Assembly (NCBI RefSeq): GCF_963678635.1
Contig: NC_087064.1
Coordinates: forward strand, 16,299,802-16,363,801
DNA: 64,000 nt
Reading direction: 5' to 3'
Source: Symsagittifera roscoffensis
Taxonomy: Eukaryota; Xenacoelomorpha; Acoela; Convolutidae
Below are positions 37,161-52,100 of this stretch, piece by piece (the stretch's first letter is position 1; each line of letters opens with the position of its first letter). The notes beneath the pieces are model-generated. The model was not told the origin of the DNA and ran no database searches. It saw only the letters and a program-made list of their open reading frames with translations. A program made the translations under genes and the position numbers.

Positions 37161-40100
37161 GGGAGTGGAAAAGAGCCCAATTATAAGTACTTTGGAACTT
37201 GTGAAAACAAACTTTCTAATTGAAAAAGCAATTTTATCACTGAACAGGCAGTTTCCAAGGATCAGTAAATTTACCATGGTGTTAAAAGAAGCAAAAGAGC
37301 ATTCGAAGAAATATTTAATAAGGTTGTTCGGTATCTGTTGAACTTTTTAACCATACTTTTTGTATAATCTTCCAAGTATCAAATAAAAGATTCAGATTAA
37401 GTCAAATCGAACTGCTTATATCCTAGTCTTTAATAGCTATTGCATATTTCAGAAAATTGTCATTATGCAGCTGACGAGTGTGTGAATACCGACTCAAGTG
37501 GGGTTCGAACACAGGACCACTGTACTGAGGCCAACTTCAATGCCGGCAACTGTCTCTGCGAACTTGGCTACTACCCCCACGTGGACATCAACAGCAGAGT
37601 TGACTGCCATTGTTAGATTTACGATTTGAGCCCTATTCTTTTTGCAGGGTTTTGCAAATTGGACGCTTTTCCATTTCTCATCTTTGATTTTTTCTGAAAT
37701 TTTTCAAACTTGTGTAAATAATTTTTAGAACGCTTTAGATAGCAATTTTACGTAGGAGCAGGAAACTGGAAAAGCGGTGAAAATGGTTGCTAAATCTTTA
37801 AGTGTCAATGAACGTGTGAATATTTTTTTGAGGAAAAATTCTTTAAAATTTGTTCACGATGAAGTTTATTTTTCGCAATTTTTCGTTCAATTTTTTTTTA
37901 AGTCTTGCTCCATTATTTTTAAAAGGAAGGCAAACTCCACTATCGAACAACAAAAGTGTAAATTTTGCAAAAAAACTGAAAGACTTCTAATTTCGAAACT
38001 GGTTTTGTTCTTAGATTTCCCAGCGGAATAAAAAATGGGTTCATTTTATCAAACCGTGTCAATCAAAACTTCTTATAATTCGAGCTTTAAGGGCAAAGGT
38101 TTCTATCTTGGAACTTTGAAAATGTTCAAAACACAAGTAATGATTTTTTTATGTTTTCTTGCGTTCAGTGACACTTTTTCGGCTGCCTGTTGGCTATGTT
38201 TTGTCCTGCCTATATTGGCCCAATACATTTTTAATCTACAATTTTTTCTGTGATTTTTTCTTAATTTACTTGCATTTCAGGAAAAAACCAAAAGAAACAC
38301 TAAATAATTTTATCATAGTTGTTCATTATGGGCGGCAAAGATACTAAACAATATGTCCACAATATGTCCACTATTAACTTTTCAGCCCTCATTTCTTCTT
38401 CCAACCAGTGTGACCCGAGCATTTCTCTTACAGGATGCGTTTGTTTCAACTACCACCGAATATCAACTTGCTCCTGTGGAAACAGTTACATCATGCAGAA
38501 TACCAGTACATGCATAGGTAAGTATGGTCATCTAAAATTTCTGTTCACTTTGGTTCTTTCAAGCCATTCACAGTTTTATGACTGACTAGTAATAGCATGA
38601 AGTGAAGTAAATTGACAAATGGTGTAGAATTGGTGATTCTACTGTTTTACATGCTATAGCAACCTGAGCGTAAGATTGATTCGTCATTAAGCCAAGTAGC
38701 AGAGTAAAGAATTGGTTAATTAAACATAACTCGGTTTGGAGGTGAAATTGGACTTGATATTAGCACAACTTTGTTAGAGATGCCTATAATGAACTTGGAA
38801 CTTAAGGCAAGTGTCGTCAGGGGAAGGATTCAGTTAAGAACTTGCAAAATAGGTACCAAAGTAAATGCCAGGACTTGTAAGGACGACATAACTCTAACTA
38901 TAACTAAAACTCAAATAGACAAATATTATAGAGAATAACAAGCAGCCTACCCTTAGGCAGAACACTGGAATTACTAGAGAGATTAGTCGGTTCTCGTTAG
39001 CTAGAGAAGAACAATTGTGCTGTGAGAGCGAACGGTTGGTTCTCAGTTAGTTAGAGGACAATAATTGCTAGAGAGAGAGATAACTAGTAGTGAGATTATT
39101 TGGGTTCTCAATAGTTAGAGAATCAGGAATTGCGAGGTAAAGAGATCAGTCAAAGTACCTCAAAGGAATAGTGATCCTTAGCGACACTATTAATTTAAGT
39201 AGGGCGGACTGAGTGATTGAGCGGAATTACTGTGGGTAATTCAATAATTAAGATTCTCTAGAAAAGAAACAATTGTTGGCTACGTTATTTGGAACTCGAA
39301 TTGCAATTAGGCAATTGTGTTGATTGATCGCGGCCCCTTTCCTTTTGATTAGATTACTAGATTATATTCGGACCGCCTAGACCCTTCTGTATATGGACCA
39401 TTAATTATCTGAATTTAAGTTTTACTGTAAATTCTTGTGATCGGCGAGAGTGAGCGAGACAGCCGCAAGAGAAGCATAGAAAGGGGCAAGTAACAGAATA
39501 CAGTACGGAGTAGTTGCCACCAACTCAACCCTTTCGCGATTGTAGATAGTAGTGAATCTCGGCCGCCCCGCTGAATTCACTGCCAAAGAGACCACTTTGC
39601 GGTGCCGTTAAGTTAGAGAGTGAGAATGGACCTAGAGAAGCAATCCCTGAAATCTACAATTGGCGTTTTTTCGAAAATTTTTGCCCACGGTTTCTAAGGT
39701 TTCTTAGTCAGTCAGAGGTGTACTGGGGAGGGGGGGGGGTCTGAAGCAGTGTAGTAGGTATTAACATCTTCTCAGGATTTGGACTGATATTTTTGTCACC
39801 CAAAGGATTTTTGTTCTTTTTTAGCCTAAATACACTGATTTTTAGGGGACAGCCCGCATTTAAAAATAAAAAGTTTTTGCCCAAAATATTTTCAAAAAGT
39901 GTCCAGAAACCAGTCCTCGGAAATTCAGCTCAGTCGGTCTTGAAAAAACTTTAAATCGTTCAGAAATTTTTTTAATTTATCCCCAATAACTAAAAAAAAG
40001 TTGAATAACCCAAATTCGCTTTTGTTAAGAAAATGCCTATTTTCAATGATGGTGTATGCTGAAACAAACCGAAATTTTTGAAGTGCGGAAAAAATAAATT

Positions 40101-43100
40101 CGATGAAATTAATGGACTGAGCAAGTTGCGACCGGTCCTCTGTTTTTTCTACCAGAACCATTGCAGTATTCACTCAAAACTGCCAATATTTCGCAAAAAT
40201 AGTTTTCCAGATACTTTTATTCTCTGTCTTTGTTGATCAAACTTCACGCAAGCAATACAAAAAGTGTATGACGGCAGTCAATGGACAACTCAAAGAAAAA
40301 ATTTCATCATCAAGGAGACCAAGGCCAACTAGAAACCACTGACAATTATTTTGTTTTGAGACTCAAATAGACAAATATTATAGAGAATAACAAGCAGCCT
40401 ACCCTTAGGCAGAACACTGGAATTACTAGAGAGAGTAGTCGGTTCTCGTTAGCTAGAGAAGAACAATTGTGCTGTGAGAGCGAACGGTTGGTTCTCAGTT
40501 AGTTAGAGAACAATAAATGCTAAAGAGAGATAACTAGTAGTGAGATTATTTGGGTTCTCAATAGTTAGAGAATCAGGAAATGCGAGGTAAAGAGATCAGT
40601 CAAAGTACCTCAAAGGAATAGTGATCCTTAGCGACACTATTAATTTAAGTAGGGCGGACTGAGTGATTGAGCGGAATTACTGTGGGTAATTCAATAATTA
40701 AGATTCTCTAGAAAAGAAACAATTGTTGGCTACGTTATTTGGAACTCGAATTGCAATTAGGCAATTGTGTTGATTGATCGCGGCCCCTTTCCCTTTGATT
40801 AGATTAATAAATTATATTCGGACCGCCTAGACCCTTCTGTATATGGACCATTAATTATCTGAATTTAAGTTTTACTGGAAATTCTTGTGATCGGCGAGAG
40901 TGAGCGAGACAGCCGCAAGAGAAGCATAGAAAGGGGCAAGTAACAGAATACAGTACGGAGTAGTTGCCACCAACTCAACCCTTTCGGGATTGTAGATAGT
41001 AGTGAATCTCGGTCGCCCCGCTGAATTCACTGCCAAAGAGACCACTTTGCGGTGCCGTTAAGTTAGAGAGTGAGAATGGACCTAGAGAAGCAATCCCTGA
41101 AATCTACAATTGGCGTTTTTTCGAAAATTTTTGCCCACGGTTTCTAAGGTTTCTTAGTCAGTCAGAGATGTACTGGGGAGGGGGGGGTCTGAAGCAGTGT
41201 AGTAGGTATTAACATCTTCTCAGGATTTGGACTGATATTTTTGTCACCCACAGGATTTTTGTTCTTTTTTAGCCTAAATACACTGATTTTGAGGGGACAG
41301 CCCGCATTTAAAAATAAAAAGTTTTTGCCAAATATTTTCAAAAAGTGTCCAGAAACCAGTCCTCGGAAATTCAGCTCAGTCGTTCTTAAAAAAACTTTAA
41401 ATCGTTCAGAAATTTTTTTAATTTATCCCCAATAACTAAAAAAAAGTTGAATAACCCAAATTCGCTTTTGTAAAGAAAATGCCTATTTTCAATGATGGTG
41501 TATGCTGAAACAAACCAAAATTTTTGAAGTGCGGAAAAAATAAATTCGATGAAATTAATGGACTGAGCAAGTTGCGACCGGTCCTCTGTTTTTTCCACCA
41601 GAACCATTGCAGTATTCACTCAAAACTGCCAATATTTCGCAAAACTAGTTTTCCAGATACTTTTATTCTCTGTCTTTGTTGATCAAACTTCACGCAAGCA
41701 ATACAAAAAGTGTATGACGGCAGTCAATGGACAACTCAAAGAAAAAATTTCATCATCAAGGAGACCAAGGCCAACTAGAAACCACTGACAATTATTTTGT
41801 TTTGAGACTCAAATAGACAAATATTATAGAGAATAACAAGCAGCATACCCTTAGGCAGAACATTGGAATTACTAGAGAGAGTAGTCGGTTCTCGTTAGCT
41901 AGAGAAGAACAATTGTGCTGTGAGAGCGAACGGTTGGTTCTCAGTTAGTTAGAGAACAATAAATGCTAAAGAGAGATAACTAGTAGTGAGATTATTTGGG
42001 TTCTCAATAGTTAGAGAATCAGGAAATGCGAGGTAAAGAGATCAGTCAAAGTACCTCAAAGGAATAGTGATCCTTAGCGACACTATTAATTTATGTAGGT
42101 CGGACTGAGTGATTGAGCGGAATTACTGTGGGTAATTCAGTAATTAAGATTCTCTAGAAAAGAAACAATTATTGGCTACGTTATTTGGAACTCGAATTGC
42201 AATTAGCCAATTGTGTTGATTGATCGCGGACCCTTTAATTTTGATTAGATTACTAGATTATATTCATACCGCCTGGACCCTTCTGTATATGGACCATTAT
42301 TTATTTGAAATTAAGTATTACTGGAAATTCTTGTGATCGGCGAGAGTGAGCGAGACAGCCGCAAGAGAAGCATAGAAAGGGGCAAGTAACAGAATACAGT
42401 ACGGAGTAGTTGCCACCAACTCAACCCTTTCGGGATTGTGGATAGTAGTGAATCTCGGTCGCCCCGCTGAATTCACTACCAAAGAGACCACTTTGCGGTG
42501 CCGTTAAGTTAGAGAGTGAGAATGGACCTAGAGAAGCAATCCCTGAAATCTACAATTGGCGTTTTTTGAAAATTTTTGCCCACGGTTTCTAAGGTTTCTT
42601 AGTCAGTCAGAGGTGGACTGGGGAGGGGAGGGGTCTGAAGCAATGTAGTAGGTACTAACATCTTCTCAGGATTTGGACTGATATTTTTGTCACCCAAAGG
42701 TTTTTTGTCCTTTTATAGCCTAAAAACACTGATTTTGAGGGGACAGCCCGCATTTAAAAATAAAAAGTTTTTGTCAAATATTTTCAAAAAGTGTCCAGAA
42801 ACCAGTCCTCGGAAATTCAGCTCAGTCGGTCTTAAAAAAACTTTAAATCGTTCATAAGTTTTTTAATTTATCCCCAATAACTAAAACAAGTTGAATAACC
42901 CAAATTCGCTAATGTTAAGAAAATGCCTATTTTCAATGATGGCGTATGCTGAAACAAACCGAAATTTTCGAAATGCGGAAAAATTAACTTCGATGAAATT
43001 AATGGACTGAGCAAGTTCCGACCAGTCCTCGGTTTTTTCCACCAGAACCATTGCAGTATTCACTCAAAACTGCCAATATTTCGCAAAACTAGTTTTCCAG

Positions 43101-46100
43101 ATACTTTTATTCTCTGTCTTTGTTGATCAAATTTCACGCAAGCAAAACAAAAAGTGTATGACGGCAGTCAATGGACAACTCAAAGAAAAAATTTCATCAT
43201 CAAGGAGACCAAGGCCAACTAGAAACCACTGACAATTATTTTGTTTTGAAGCTGTTGAGATTCTACTAAAAAACACCAAGCCTGATGGTAGGCTTGTTGA
43301 GAAGATTCGGAGCACCAAGTACCCGCGAACCACAAAGAACTTCAATCAACTTGTTCACTGGCAAACTTCTACGGACAAATAATTCCGAAGTTTGCCATCG
43401 ATATGCTCCAGCTCATTGACTCACGGAGTCAAGACTTCGAAGGGACAGACCAACACGACAAGTGCTTTCTGAGTATAAACAAGAACTCAAATTTTAACCC
43501 CGTTCATATTTAACCCCAGGCAAAGAAAGGGCTGTTACTAACAATGCTTCAGAGCAGGTAGTTTGCGGGTCAGCCTCACAAGAAGGATATTCAATAATCT
43601 ACGGTTCAATGAACTGAGCCGTAGATCACTGGATCAGCTGAGCGCAAAAACTCCGACTTACAAAGAGAACACGACTGAAACAGTTCTCACTGGGGCGCAG
43701 TTTCACTCTACGATCAGATCACAAACCCTTGCAGTACATTTTTGCGCCAGACAGAGAGATAGAAAAAGCAGATGGGATACTGCCTGATGGGATTCGACTA
43801 TAAATTCAAGTATGTGCCAGAAAGCAGATCCCCATGCGGACGCTCTGAGCTGACTACCTTTTCATAGTGAGACACCGGAAGAGCAAAACTCTCTTTCTTG
43901 TATAACGATATCTACTTCAGAGACACGCAGACAATGAAACTGTATGAAATCAAAAGCGATCTCCAATCGAATCGAACATTCCAAAACGTTTTTAAACGGA
44001 TGAAAAGAGGTGGTTTCAGGCAGTGCGCAGAAGTTGAATGCCATTTCAAGAAGAAAGCTGAAACATTGAGCACAAGAAAGTTTTTCTCGTCTACACGGGC
44101 GTTGTATTTTTCATACAGCTGAGACACAGAAGACAAATTATGGACAACCGAGACACAGAAGACAAATTAGCGATTCAAGAAGACCAGCATCAGCAAAGGT
44201 TTTGAGAATGCTTGCTTCATGGCCTGGTATGCCAAAAGACGTGAAACGACTTGTCTCCAGATGCAAGATCTGTCACAATAACAGCCCATAGCTTGGAAAA
44301 ACAATTTCCAAGTGGTCAGAAGCCTACATATGGGAACAAATTCATAGTGACTGAGAACCTATCAGGGAGCAAGGAAACATATTCGTTAGTATTGATTCAG
44401 GAAGTGGCTAGAGAGAAGCATTCTCGACAAATGACAGAACTACTCTAACTGTCAGCAAAGATCTTTCAGCGGTCTTTGTAAGACTTAGAGAACCAAAAAT
44501 TTGAGTATCTGGCTACAAGCACAATTTTGAGAGCACTGATTTCAAAGCATGGCGCAAGTCTCAAAAATTTCACCGATCCACCTACCAAGAGCAAATAGAC
44601 TAGCAGAAACCGCAGTCCAGACGATTAAACATGCCAACGGTCGTTTTCTTTGCGTTTCTCCAACGGTACTAAGGACGCAGAGAAATACTTCCAAAGTGAA
44701 GGGAAAAATACCAGCTAAATTGTTTTTGGACAGAAACCAAAATACTTCCCATCGAAAATTTTGATGCAAGTGAAAAAATTCTCTTCAAGCCGAACAAAGA
44801 CACGGAAGCATAGCCTGCATTTTTGTCGTTCGTCGTGGAATTAATACAAACCGGACTATTCTCGCGACAACAAGATACAGTCAAGAGACCAATACCCTCG
44901 ATGGAACGAGTGGAAGAGTCGACGATGAAACCTTGTCACCGACATGAAAACGAAGAACAACCGTCACCAACTCGAGACGATGATCCTGAAGCGGTCTTAC
45001 ATGAACCCAAGCGAACTTCACGATTGCGAAAACCAGCAAAACACTATCGAGATTCAATACCGACAGATCTTTGTAGAAAAGGAAGGAGGATGTGATGGTA
45101 TGAGAAATCATCAAAGTTTGAACTCTTAGTATGAAACTCGAAGAGAATAAACATGAACTCACCTGATCTGTTGAAGTGTAATAAATTGGTACAGCAGCAA
45201 TTCTGTTTTCATTGCTGTATCTTTATAATCAGGTGAGCTTAACCAACTGTCACAGTGTATTAACCATGATAGATTATCTTATCTTGATAATAATTAATGC
45301 TCTTCATGAATGCATTGCTGTATAATTCTATATACGCAATGTATGCCTTGCGAGTGCAAAAAAAATATAAAAAAACGGGAACCCGTGAACAAAAAAGGTT
45401 TTCACCCTGAATTACAAATCTTTTTTTTAGGTATACTTTTCTAACTGATAACAACTATAAATATCAACTAAATTTTAGGTAAATTTTCGGTGCTCTTGTA
45501 AAGCATCTGAGGTAGCCTATTTTGAAAACAATTTTTGCACAGCAGGCAAATGTTTGTTAAAACAGAACAAAAAGCCATTCAGCGAACTTTTCGAAATGTT
45601 TTAACCAAAAAATTCGCTTTTCTAAAAACGTATTGGCGCCATAGGCGTCTTAAAAAAATTTCAGGATCGAGCATAGTACCATAGGGGGCCCCTGATTCGT
45701 TTGGGGGATTTTGTCCCGGGCGAGTTAAGTCCGGTATTATCACAAGGATGCTAGCGCGAGGAAGTGCCATGTTTCTTTCTGACATCTTTCGGATCATTTT
45801 CCTATTTTAGAAGCTGTTTCCTTCAGCTTTGAGTTGACCTATGATGGGACATTTGACGATGCGCTTTTGGACTCCACCTCCGATGCTTTCAGGGAGCAGT
45901 GCAATCAACTCAAAACAAATGTACGCTAATTATAAAATGGACGCTTCGTTGATTAATTTAAAGTCGTATCATTACAAAAATCCTCTATTCTTGAAAAAAC
46001 GGGGTCTGTTTAATGAAATCGATGAAAAAAAAACATTTAACCACAAATGTTGCAAATGAATATGTTCGTTTTTTAACTGAAATTGATTAGTTTGTATCAA

Positions 46101-49100
46101 GCCTCTTGCTGATGATCAAGTTTTCATCTTTCAATATATGTAATTATTATCAAACAAATTTATCGGAATGCGTACAATCAGCCTGAAAAAAAAATTTTCT
46201 ATTATATTATGTATCTGTTGCCAAACTCAATATACGTCAATAATGTTTTGTAATTTTTGATAACATTGATTCATTTTTTAGTAAAATTTCGACGTTTAGG
46301 GGAGGCATGGCCTAAAAATCCGCCCTGTAGTGGATTTAGGGGGTAGTATTTTGAGATATCCATTTTTGGCTGACTGACCCTAAAATTTTTCTAACGGCGC
46401 CTTCGACGCCAATATATGCTAATTTTGAGGAGGAAGGATGCCCCAAAAAAATGCGATTTTTCGTTCAAAGTTTTCCAAAAAATGCCTAAAATGCTTTTTT
46501 TTGGCCCGTTTTTCAATATTTTGCCTGCTGCGCAGAAAATTTGATCAAAATATAGTCTATATGGTAACATGGGAGAGCTCAGAATATCTGGGTCTAGAAA
46601 AAGGTCGACAAAATTTTCGATGTTTTTCAAACCTTTAATTTTTGTTTAAATAATTGTGAATTCAGCAACTGAATTGGTTAAAATAATCAACATCAGCTCG
46701 ATGAACGAATCTGACTGGCTGCTCTTAGCTTAGATATTGCGTGTAAAAAAGTTTTTTTTTAAGCTGAGCTGACAGTTTTACCAAGTTTGGGTTTAAAATT
46801 ATCGTTTTAACTGTTAGTTTTTCAAAATTCATCTTCAATCTAATCATCTGTTGACTCTTCTTTGCTGACTACAAGCCTTCGTAGTTTTTGGTGATTTATT
46901 GAGACGAAAACTGCAAAACTGAATCTTTAGCTGACTTCGAAAATTGAGCCAAACATCTTTTTACAACAAATCGTGACGAACTAAAGACAATATTGCTTTG
47001 ATGTTCCAGTAGGGTCGAATCTAGGATTTTCTCGAGGGGGGCAGATTTTCACAAAAAATTCGAAAATTTTGTCGACCTTTTTTTAGTACGACCAAATTGA
47101 TTTTCCTAGCCCTCCCAAAGCACTAAAATGACCCTGATTCGGCCAAATTTTTTCGCCGCAGGCTTATTTTTGAACAAGCAGGCCAAAAAAATTTGTTTTT
47201 AGGCACTTTTTGGGAAGTTTTGACCAAAAAATCGCGTTTGTTTCGGCGCGCGCTCCCCCTCAACATTAGTATATATTGGCATCAAAGGCGCTTTTAGACA
47301 AACGTCAGTAAGCCAAAAATAGTTATCTCAAAATAGTACAAAGGGGAAAATCTTTGGGTCGGCATGGGATCGAATCCCTGAGATGATTTGCCGCGAAAAA
47401 CGAAAGTAGTTATGCCAATTATCACCCCCCTGCAGTATGTTTGGCTGACTGTTAAAGCATGGCACTCAAACAGCGTTTTTCTTCTGCGAGCACCGACAAA
47501 AAACTAAATCACTGAATAGACATCTTTACGATAAACACAAATTGTGTTTGTATCCTTGCGGAATCCGGAAACAAGTCTTTAAACATGATAAAAACGACAA
47601 CGCGGAAGACTCACCGAGTTGCAGTGGAAAGGTCACGAACAAATTCATTTTAACCTAAATCTTGTCGGCCTATAAATGAATCCGCAACAAATGAAAAACT
47701 GAAAGTGTAAATGGTTCTACCATATTTTAGCGTACTCTAGAATTTTTTGGCGGATTCTGCTATTGCTAGCATAATGTGCGATTTGTAAGTGGATTCCGGA
47801 TTTTGTTTGTGGGTTCCGCAATTAGTCCGAACAAATTCAACCAGCACAAGTTTTTATCAGTTTGAGTGCTGAGCAATTTAAGCTAGCTAGCTATGATAAA
47901 GATTTAGTTTTTTTGTCGGTGTTCAATTATTGCAGTTAAAAACATGAATCGCTTTCAATATTGTGATGTCGTTTTTGCACTGGATGTTATTTAATTACTG
48001 TAGATTTGCACTATCCAGGAGAAAAGATATGCTAAGGTTTTCAAATTCAGGTGTAATTTTTGTACCAAATCAAACCAGCGGCCGACGAATAGCATTCAAT
48101 CTATGCTCTTGTGAGGTTTACGACGATGTTTTAAGAACTTATTCGTCAAAACTCAATGCAAAAAAAAACTTCCGTAAAGCTCGTTTGATGGAATATACGA
48201 GCTTTGATTAAAATTTTGCTCAAATATCAATTTTATCAGGTTGTTTTTGATTTTGACGCAGCTCAAATTTCGACATGGATTCAGCAGCATTGATTTTTTC
48301 AAAAAAAAAATTAAATCATTTTTTTGTCAAGGCAAAAAAATTGTTGTCAAGCAAGGGCCAATTTAGAAAATACTTAACATTAACTTAATTTTGAGTTTTT
48401 ATAAATTAATTTTTTATAGTAATTGGCTGCACAGTATAAAGCAGGAAGCGACTGATTTTTTGTAGCTTTTTGAAGTTTGAAGGTTGTCCTCCCAAAAAAA
48501 TGCTGTTTCAGTTGGCCGATTATCTTTTGTCCCACAACATTTCACCCCTCTCGCTGGACTGCGTGTCTTTTGCCCCTGGCAGCATCAAGGCCGTTTACAC
48601 CATTGTGTTCCCGGTCGAACCGGGCGAGGACAGACCTGAGGTGTTGGAGGACAAAAAGATAGAAGTACTGGAGGCTCTTTCAACTTCAGCGGCCAGTCAG
48701 CAATTGGCGACATCGAATGTTTTTGTGCTCAGTTAGTCAATGCAAAACATATAGTTTTAATTTCTGAAAGAACTTGAAAAATCTTCAGCTGATCAACTTA
48801 CTCAAATCATTTCGAAGCGGACGCTAATGATGGTTTATTTGTGAAACAGCTGTCGGTTCTTTTTGCTTCTCATTAGTTAATCCATCGAATGAAGCAAACG
48901 CTCTCCATTACTTTTCTGCAGTGTTTGAATATTTTTGAAGGAATGGTTTGATCATTTTGATTTGCTGATCTATAAAGAAACACTTGGATAAACAGTCCTT
49001 GCCGCTGGAGGTGAGTATAATTGGAGCCCAATTACGACAACTGATCAGGGCAATTTGAGCCATCTGTAGAAATGAAGCTTGATCATCAACTAGTGGAAAA

Positions 49101-52100
49101 TAAGCAAAGTACTGCCTGCCTCGGAATAAAAAGCCTTATCAATCGTATCATTAAAATTCACGCTCAAGAAAATGGTACAACTTAACTCACTGGACGAAAA
49201 AATAACAGTCAAAAAATAAATTCTGGGCAAGCACTTTTGAGTTTTTCCTCCTAAAAAAGTACCTATTAAATAGAAGACTGCTCGTATCAGGGCAAAGCCC
49301 TGATTGTTAGCACTGGCCTTTAAAGTTTTAGCAAAAAAAAAACTCTTTGATGGTGTTTATTTCTTTCCGAATCAAAAATTTTTGAAAATTCTTGTGTAAA
49401 ACGTTTCCAATCTGATTTTATTTCTGTTGGTAAAATTGAAAACCATTTTTGGGTTGCTCCGTCGAGTGTGGCTTGTTTTAGTGCTGTACGTTTATGAATC
49501 CAATTCTGATGAAGAGGTGTGTTTATAAGTTCCGGGCCTATTTTTAAAATTAGGTTTGCTGTAACAGCGTTTAAATAATCATTGAATTTTCAGGGTCTGT
49601 TCCTGTAAACATCATGAGGGGTTTATTGGATGTAATTTAATTGATGATCCATCCATAAGACATAAGGTATAGATTCATCGTCATTTAAAATTATTCTGCA
49701 GTAAGGTTGTAATTGGGCTGTAAAATAGCTTTAAAATAAAAACTGGCAAAACTAAATTTTAAGCTGATAAAATCAAAGATTATATGTTATTGCAATTTGA
49801 GTCATGTATGGCGTTAAGAAAACCAATTAGCTGCCTCAATTCAATTTTCACCGAATTTGTAGTGAGAAATTATCAAACAAGCAATTTTAGCAATACTCAT
49901 GGCAGGTTACTATAGTGGTGTGCTCACTCGGCTGGCCACATGAAGCTTGAGAAAATGATACCCCTACTGTTCAGACATTTGTGAAACTGGTCTGAATGAA
50001 ATAAGGCCAACTCTAGCATATACATTCCTCACTTTCTTCAAAAGTCTGAACAAAAAGACTCAAAGAAGCTATCAGCAGCAAAATGTGCCTTCTCCGAGTT
50101 AACACAAGAGGCTCTAGTACTCGTGTTCGTTAAAAAAGCTTGAAAAAATAACTTGTGCAATTTCAATCTAATAAAGATAATTAACATTAATAGTACTTGG
50201 ATCCTTCAAACGTAGAAAAAAATAAAACCAATGTGAGGCAGAATGGCAAGTTTTTTGTGCTCTCCTGTTCTTTCGCCTCTCAAATTTACAAATCGATTTT
50301 AAAACACTAAACATTCTAAGTGTCGATCAGGCTTTTGCAGATGCACTTCTTCCGAAAATACTGCCACTCGAACCCCCGATAACTCCTTTTTTGAACAATC
50401 CCTCCCTCACGGCTCCAGCCGAACCCTTACCCAATTAAAGTCCGGATAAAGTCCCTTTTTGAACACTTAGTCAAACAGAATAGACACAAATGTCCTCCAA
50501 ACTGCCCCCACTGTACTTCACCACACACGCTTTACACCTTTTCATTTGTTCCAACAATACCACTACTCTAACCCCAATTGACCTGTGCTTTCGGCCAACC
50601 GAAGTCGCACAATCTCAAAAACTTGGTTTGAGCATGCCGGACTGGGGGCTAACAACAACAAATGGCATGTAGTGCTGGTAAGATTTGCACCGAAAATTGA
50701 ACTGCGTGCCCGGAGAACTAATTAGTTAAGTAAAATCATCAACTAGATTTTATTTTGACGGGACGGCAGAAGAAGAAAAAATTTATTTCTTTCATAAGGG
50801 CAGCTTATCAGGGGCGGATTTAGGGGGGGGGGGTGCGGGCAGGTAGGCGAACGTCCTCTCCCTCTCAGGAATTCGAACCCCTGCCAACCCAAAGGGTCCC
50901 CCCTTTGGTTCTTTTTAAGAAATCCATTTTTGGCCGACCGACCCTAACATTTTTCTAAAGGCGCCTTCGGTGCCAATAAATACTAATTTTGAGGGGGAGC
51001 GCGCGCCAAAAAATCGCGTTTTTTTGTCAAAAATTTCCAAAAAGTGCCCAAAAACGGCTTTTTTGACCTGTTTTTTCAATAAATTGCCTGCGGCGCAGAA
51101 AATTTGGCCAAAACAGGGTCTTTTTACTGCTTTGGGAGCTCGGAAAATCAATCTGATCGATCTAAAAAAAAGGTCGTCAAAATTTTCGAAAACGTTTTGA
51201 AAATCCGCTCCCCCCCCCCCCCCTCGAGAAAATCCTAGATCCGCCCCTGCAGCTTAGCATAGACGTAAGCAATCATATTCAGTGACACCAGAAGCAATAT
51301 TTGAGCCAATCCAACAAATTCATGCTCAAAAATTGGCGAGCAAAGCATGTTTTGAGAACACTCAGAAACCAAAGTTTTTTCCAAGAAGGAATCTGAAACA
51401 CATACGAAACAATCAGTCACCATATACCGAGCTTATGCACTAACCTTAATAGCAAATAAGAGGAAGAATTGAAATGGTTGCATGATAGCCCGAATTTGTT
51501 TAAATAATGAGGCTGAAACGTTGAAGATAACCGTCAAAATTTCCAAATCATTGTCAATAGTCACAAGACCCACCCCGTACGAGAGGCAGTAGCAGCCAGA
51601 CACGGATCAATTATCTTCATAAAAACAAAAAATATAAATGTACGCTAAATGAAGCTTCTAAATTTAGTTTAGTAAAATTTGCTAATTTTCATTTATAACG
51701 AACGTTACTCGATCGCTTTTCTAGCTAAAATTTGACTAGCTCATTATTTTTTGTCGGAAACAGTTTTCCTACAAATGTGTAACAACATTTTTATTCAATA
51801 CAGATGACGATGGATCCAAATTCCAAATCCCACAGACCACCCTACCGACAACAACAACCACAACCACAACCACAACCACTCAGCGGCCGACAAGCAACAG
51901 CGATGACGATGACACTCTAATGATGGTACTAATTTAGGCGGGAATTCCTCCAGACAGACGGACTGAATGATAGAGTTATAAATAATTCAAATTAAAATTT
52001 TCGGCTATACGGTCCTGTGTCATCCGGGACTCAATCTGCATAACAACAGATTTTTTCGCTCCATGAAAACAAATTGAATGGAAATTAGGCAATAATTGTG

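Noticed and set aside
37612-37617. Stop codon ending the gene after the ninth EGF-like exon (exon 19)
   Set aside because: The in-frame TAG follows a T|gttaga donor. Exon 20 and the SEA, TM and tail exons continue in matching phase, so splicing is preferred.
39715-39960. Further hAT-like MITE copy inside the tandem unit
   Set aside because: A G-run and a few blocks look similar, but the diagnostic ends and the GGCGCC core are absent.
39925-43063. Conserved minus-strand frame present three times (82, 77 and 60 codons)
   Set aside because: It recurs only because the DNA unit is triplicated. Copy 3 is cut short by a stop, and no start context or known domain is seen.
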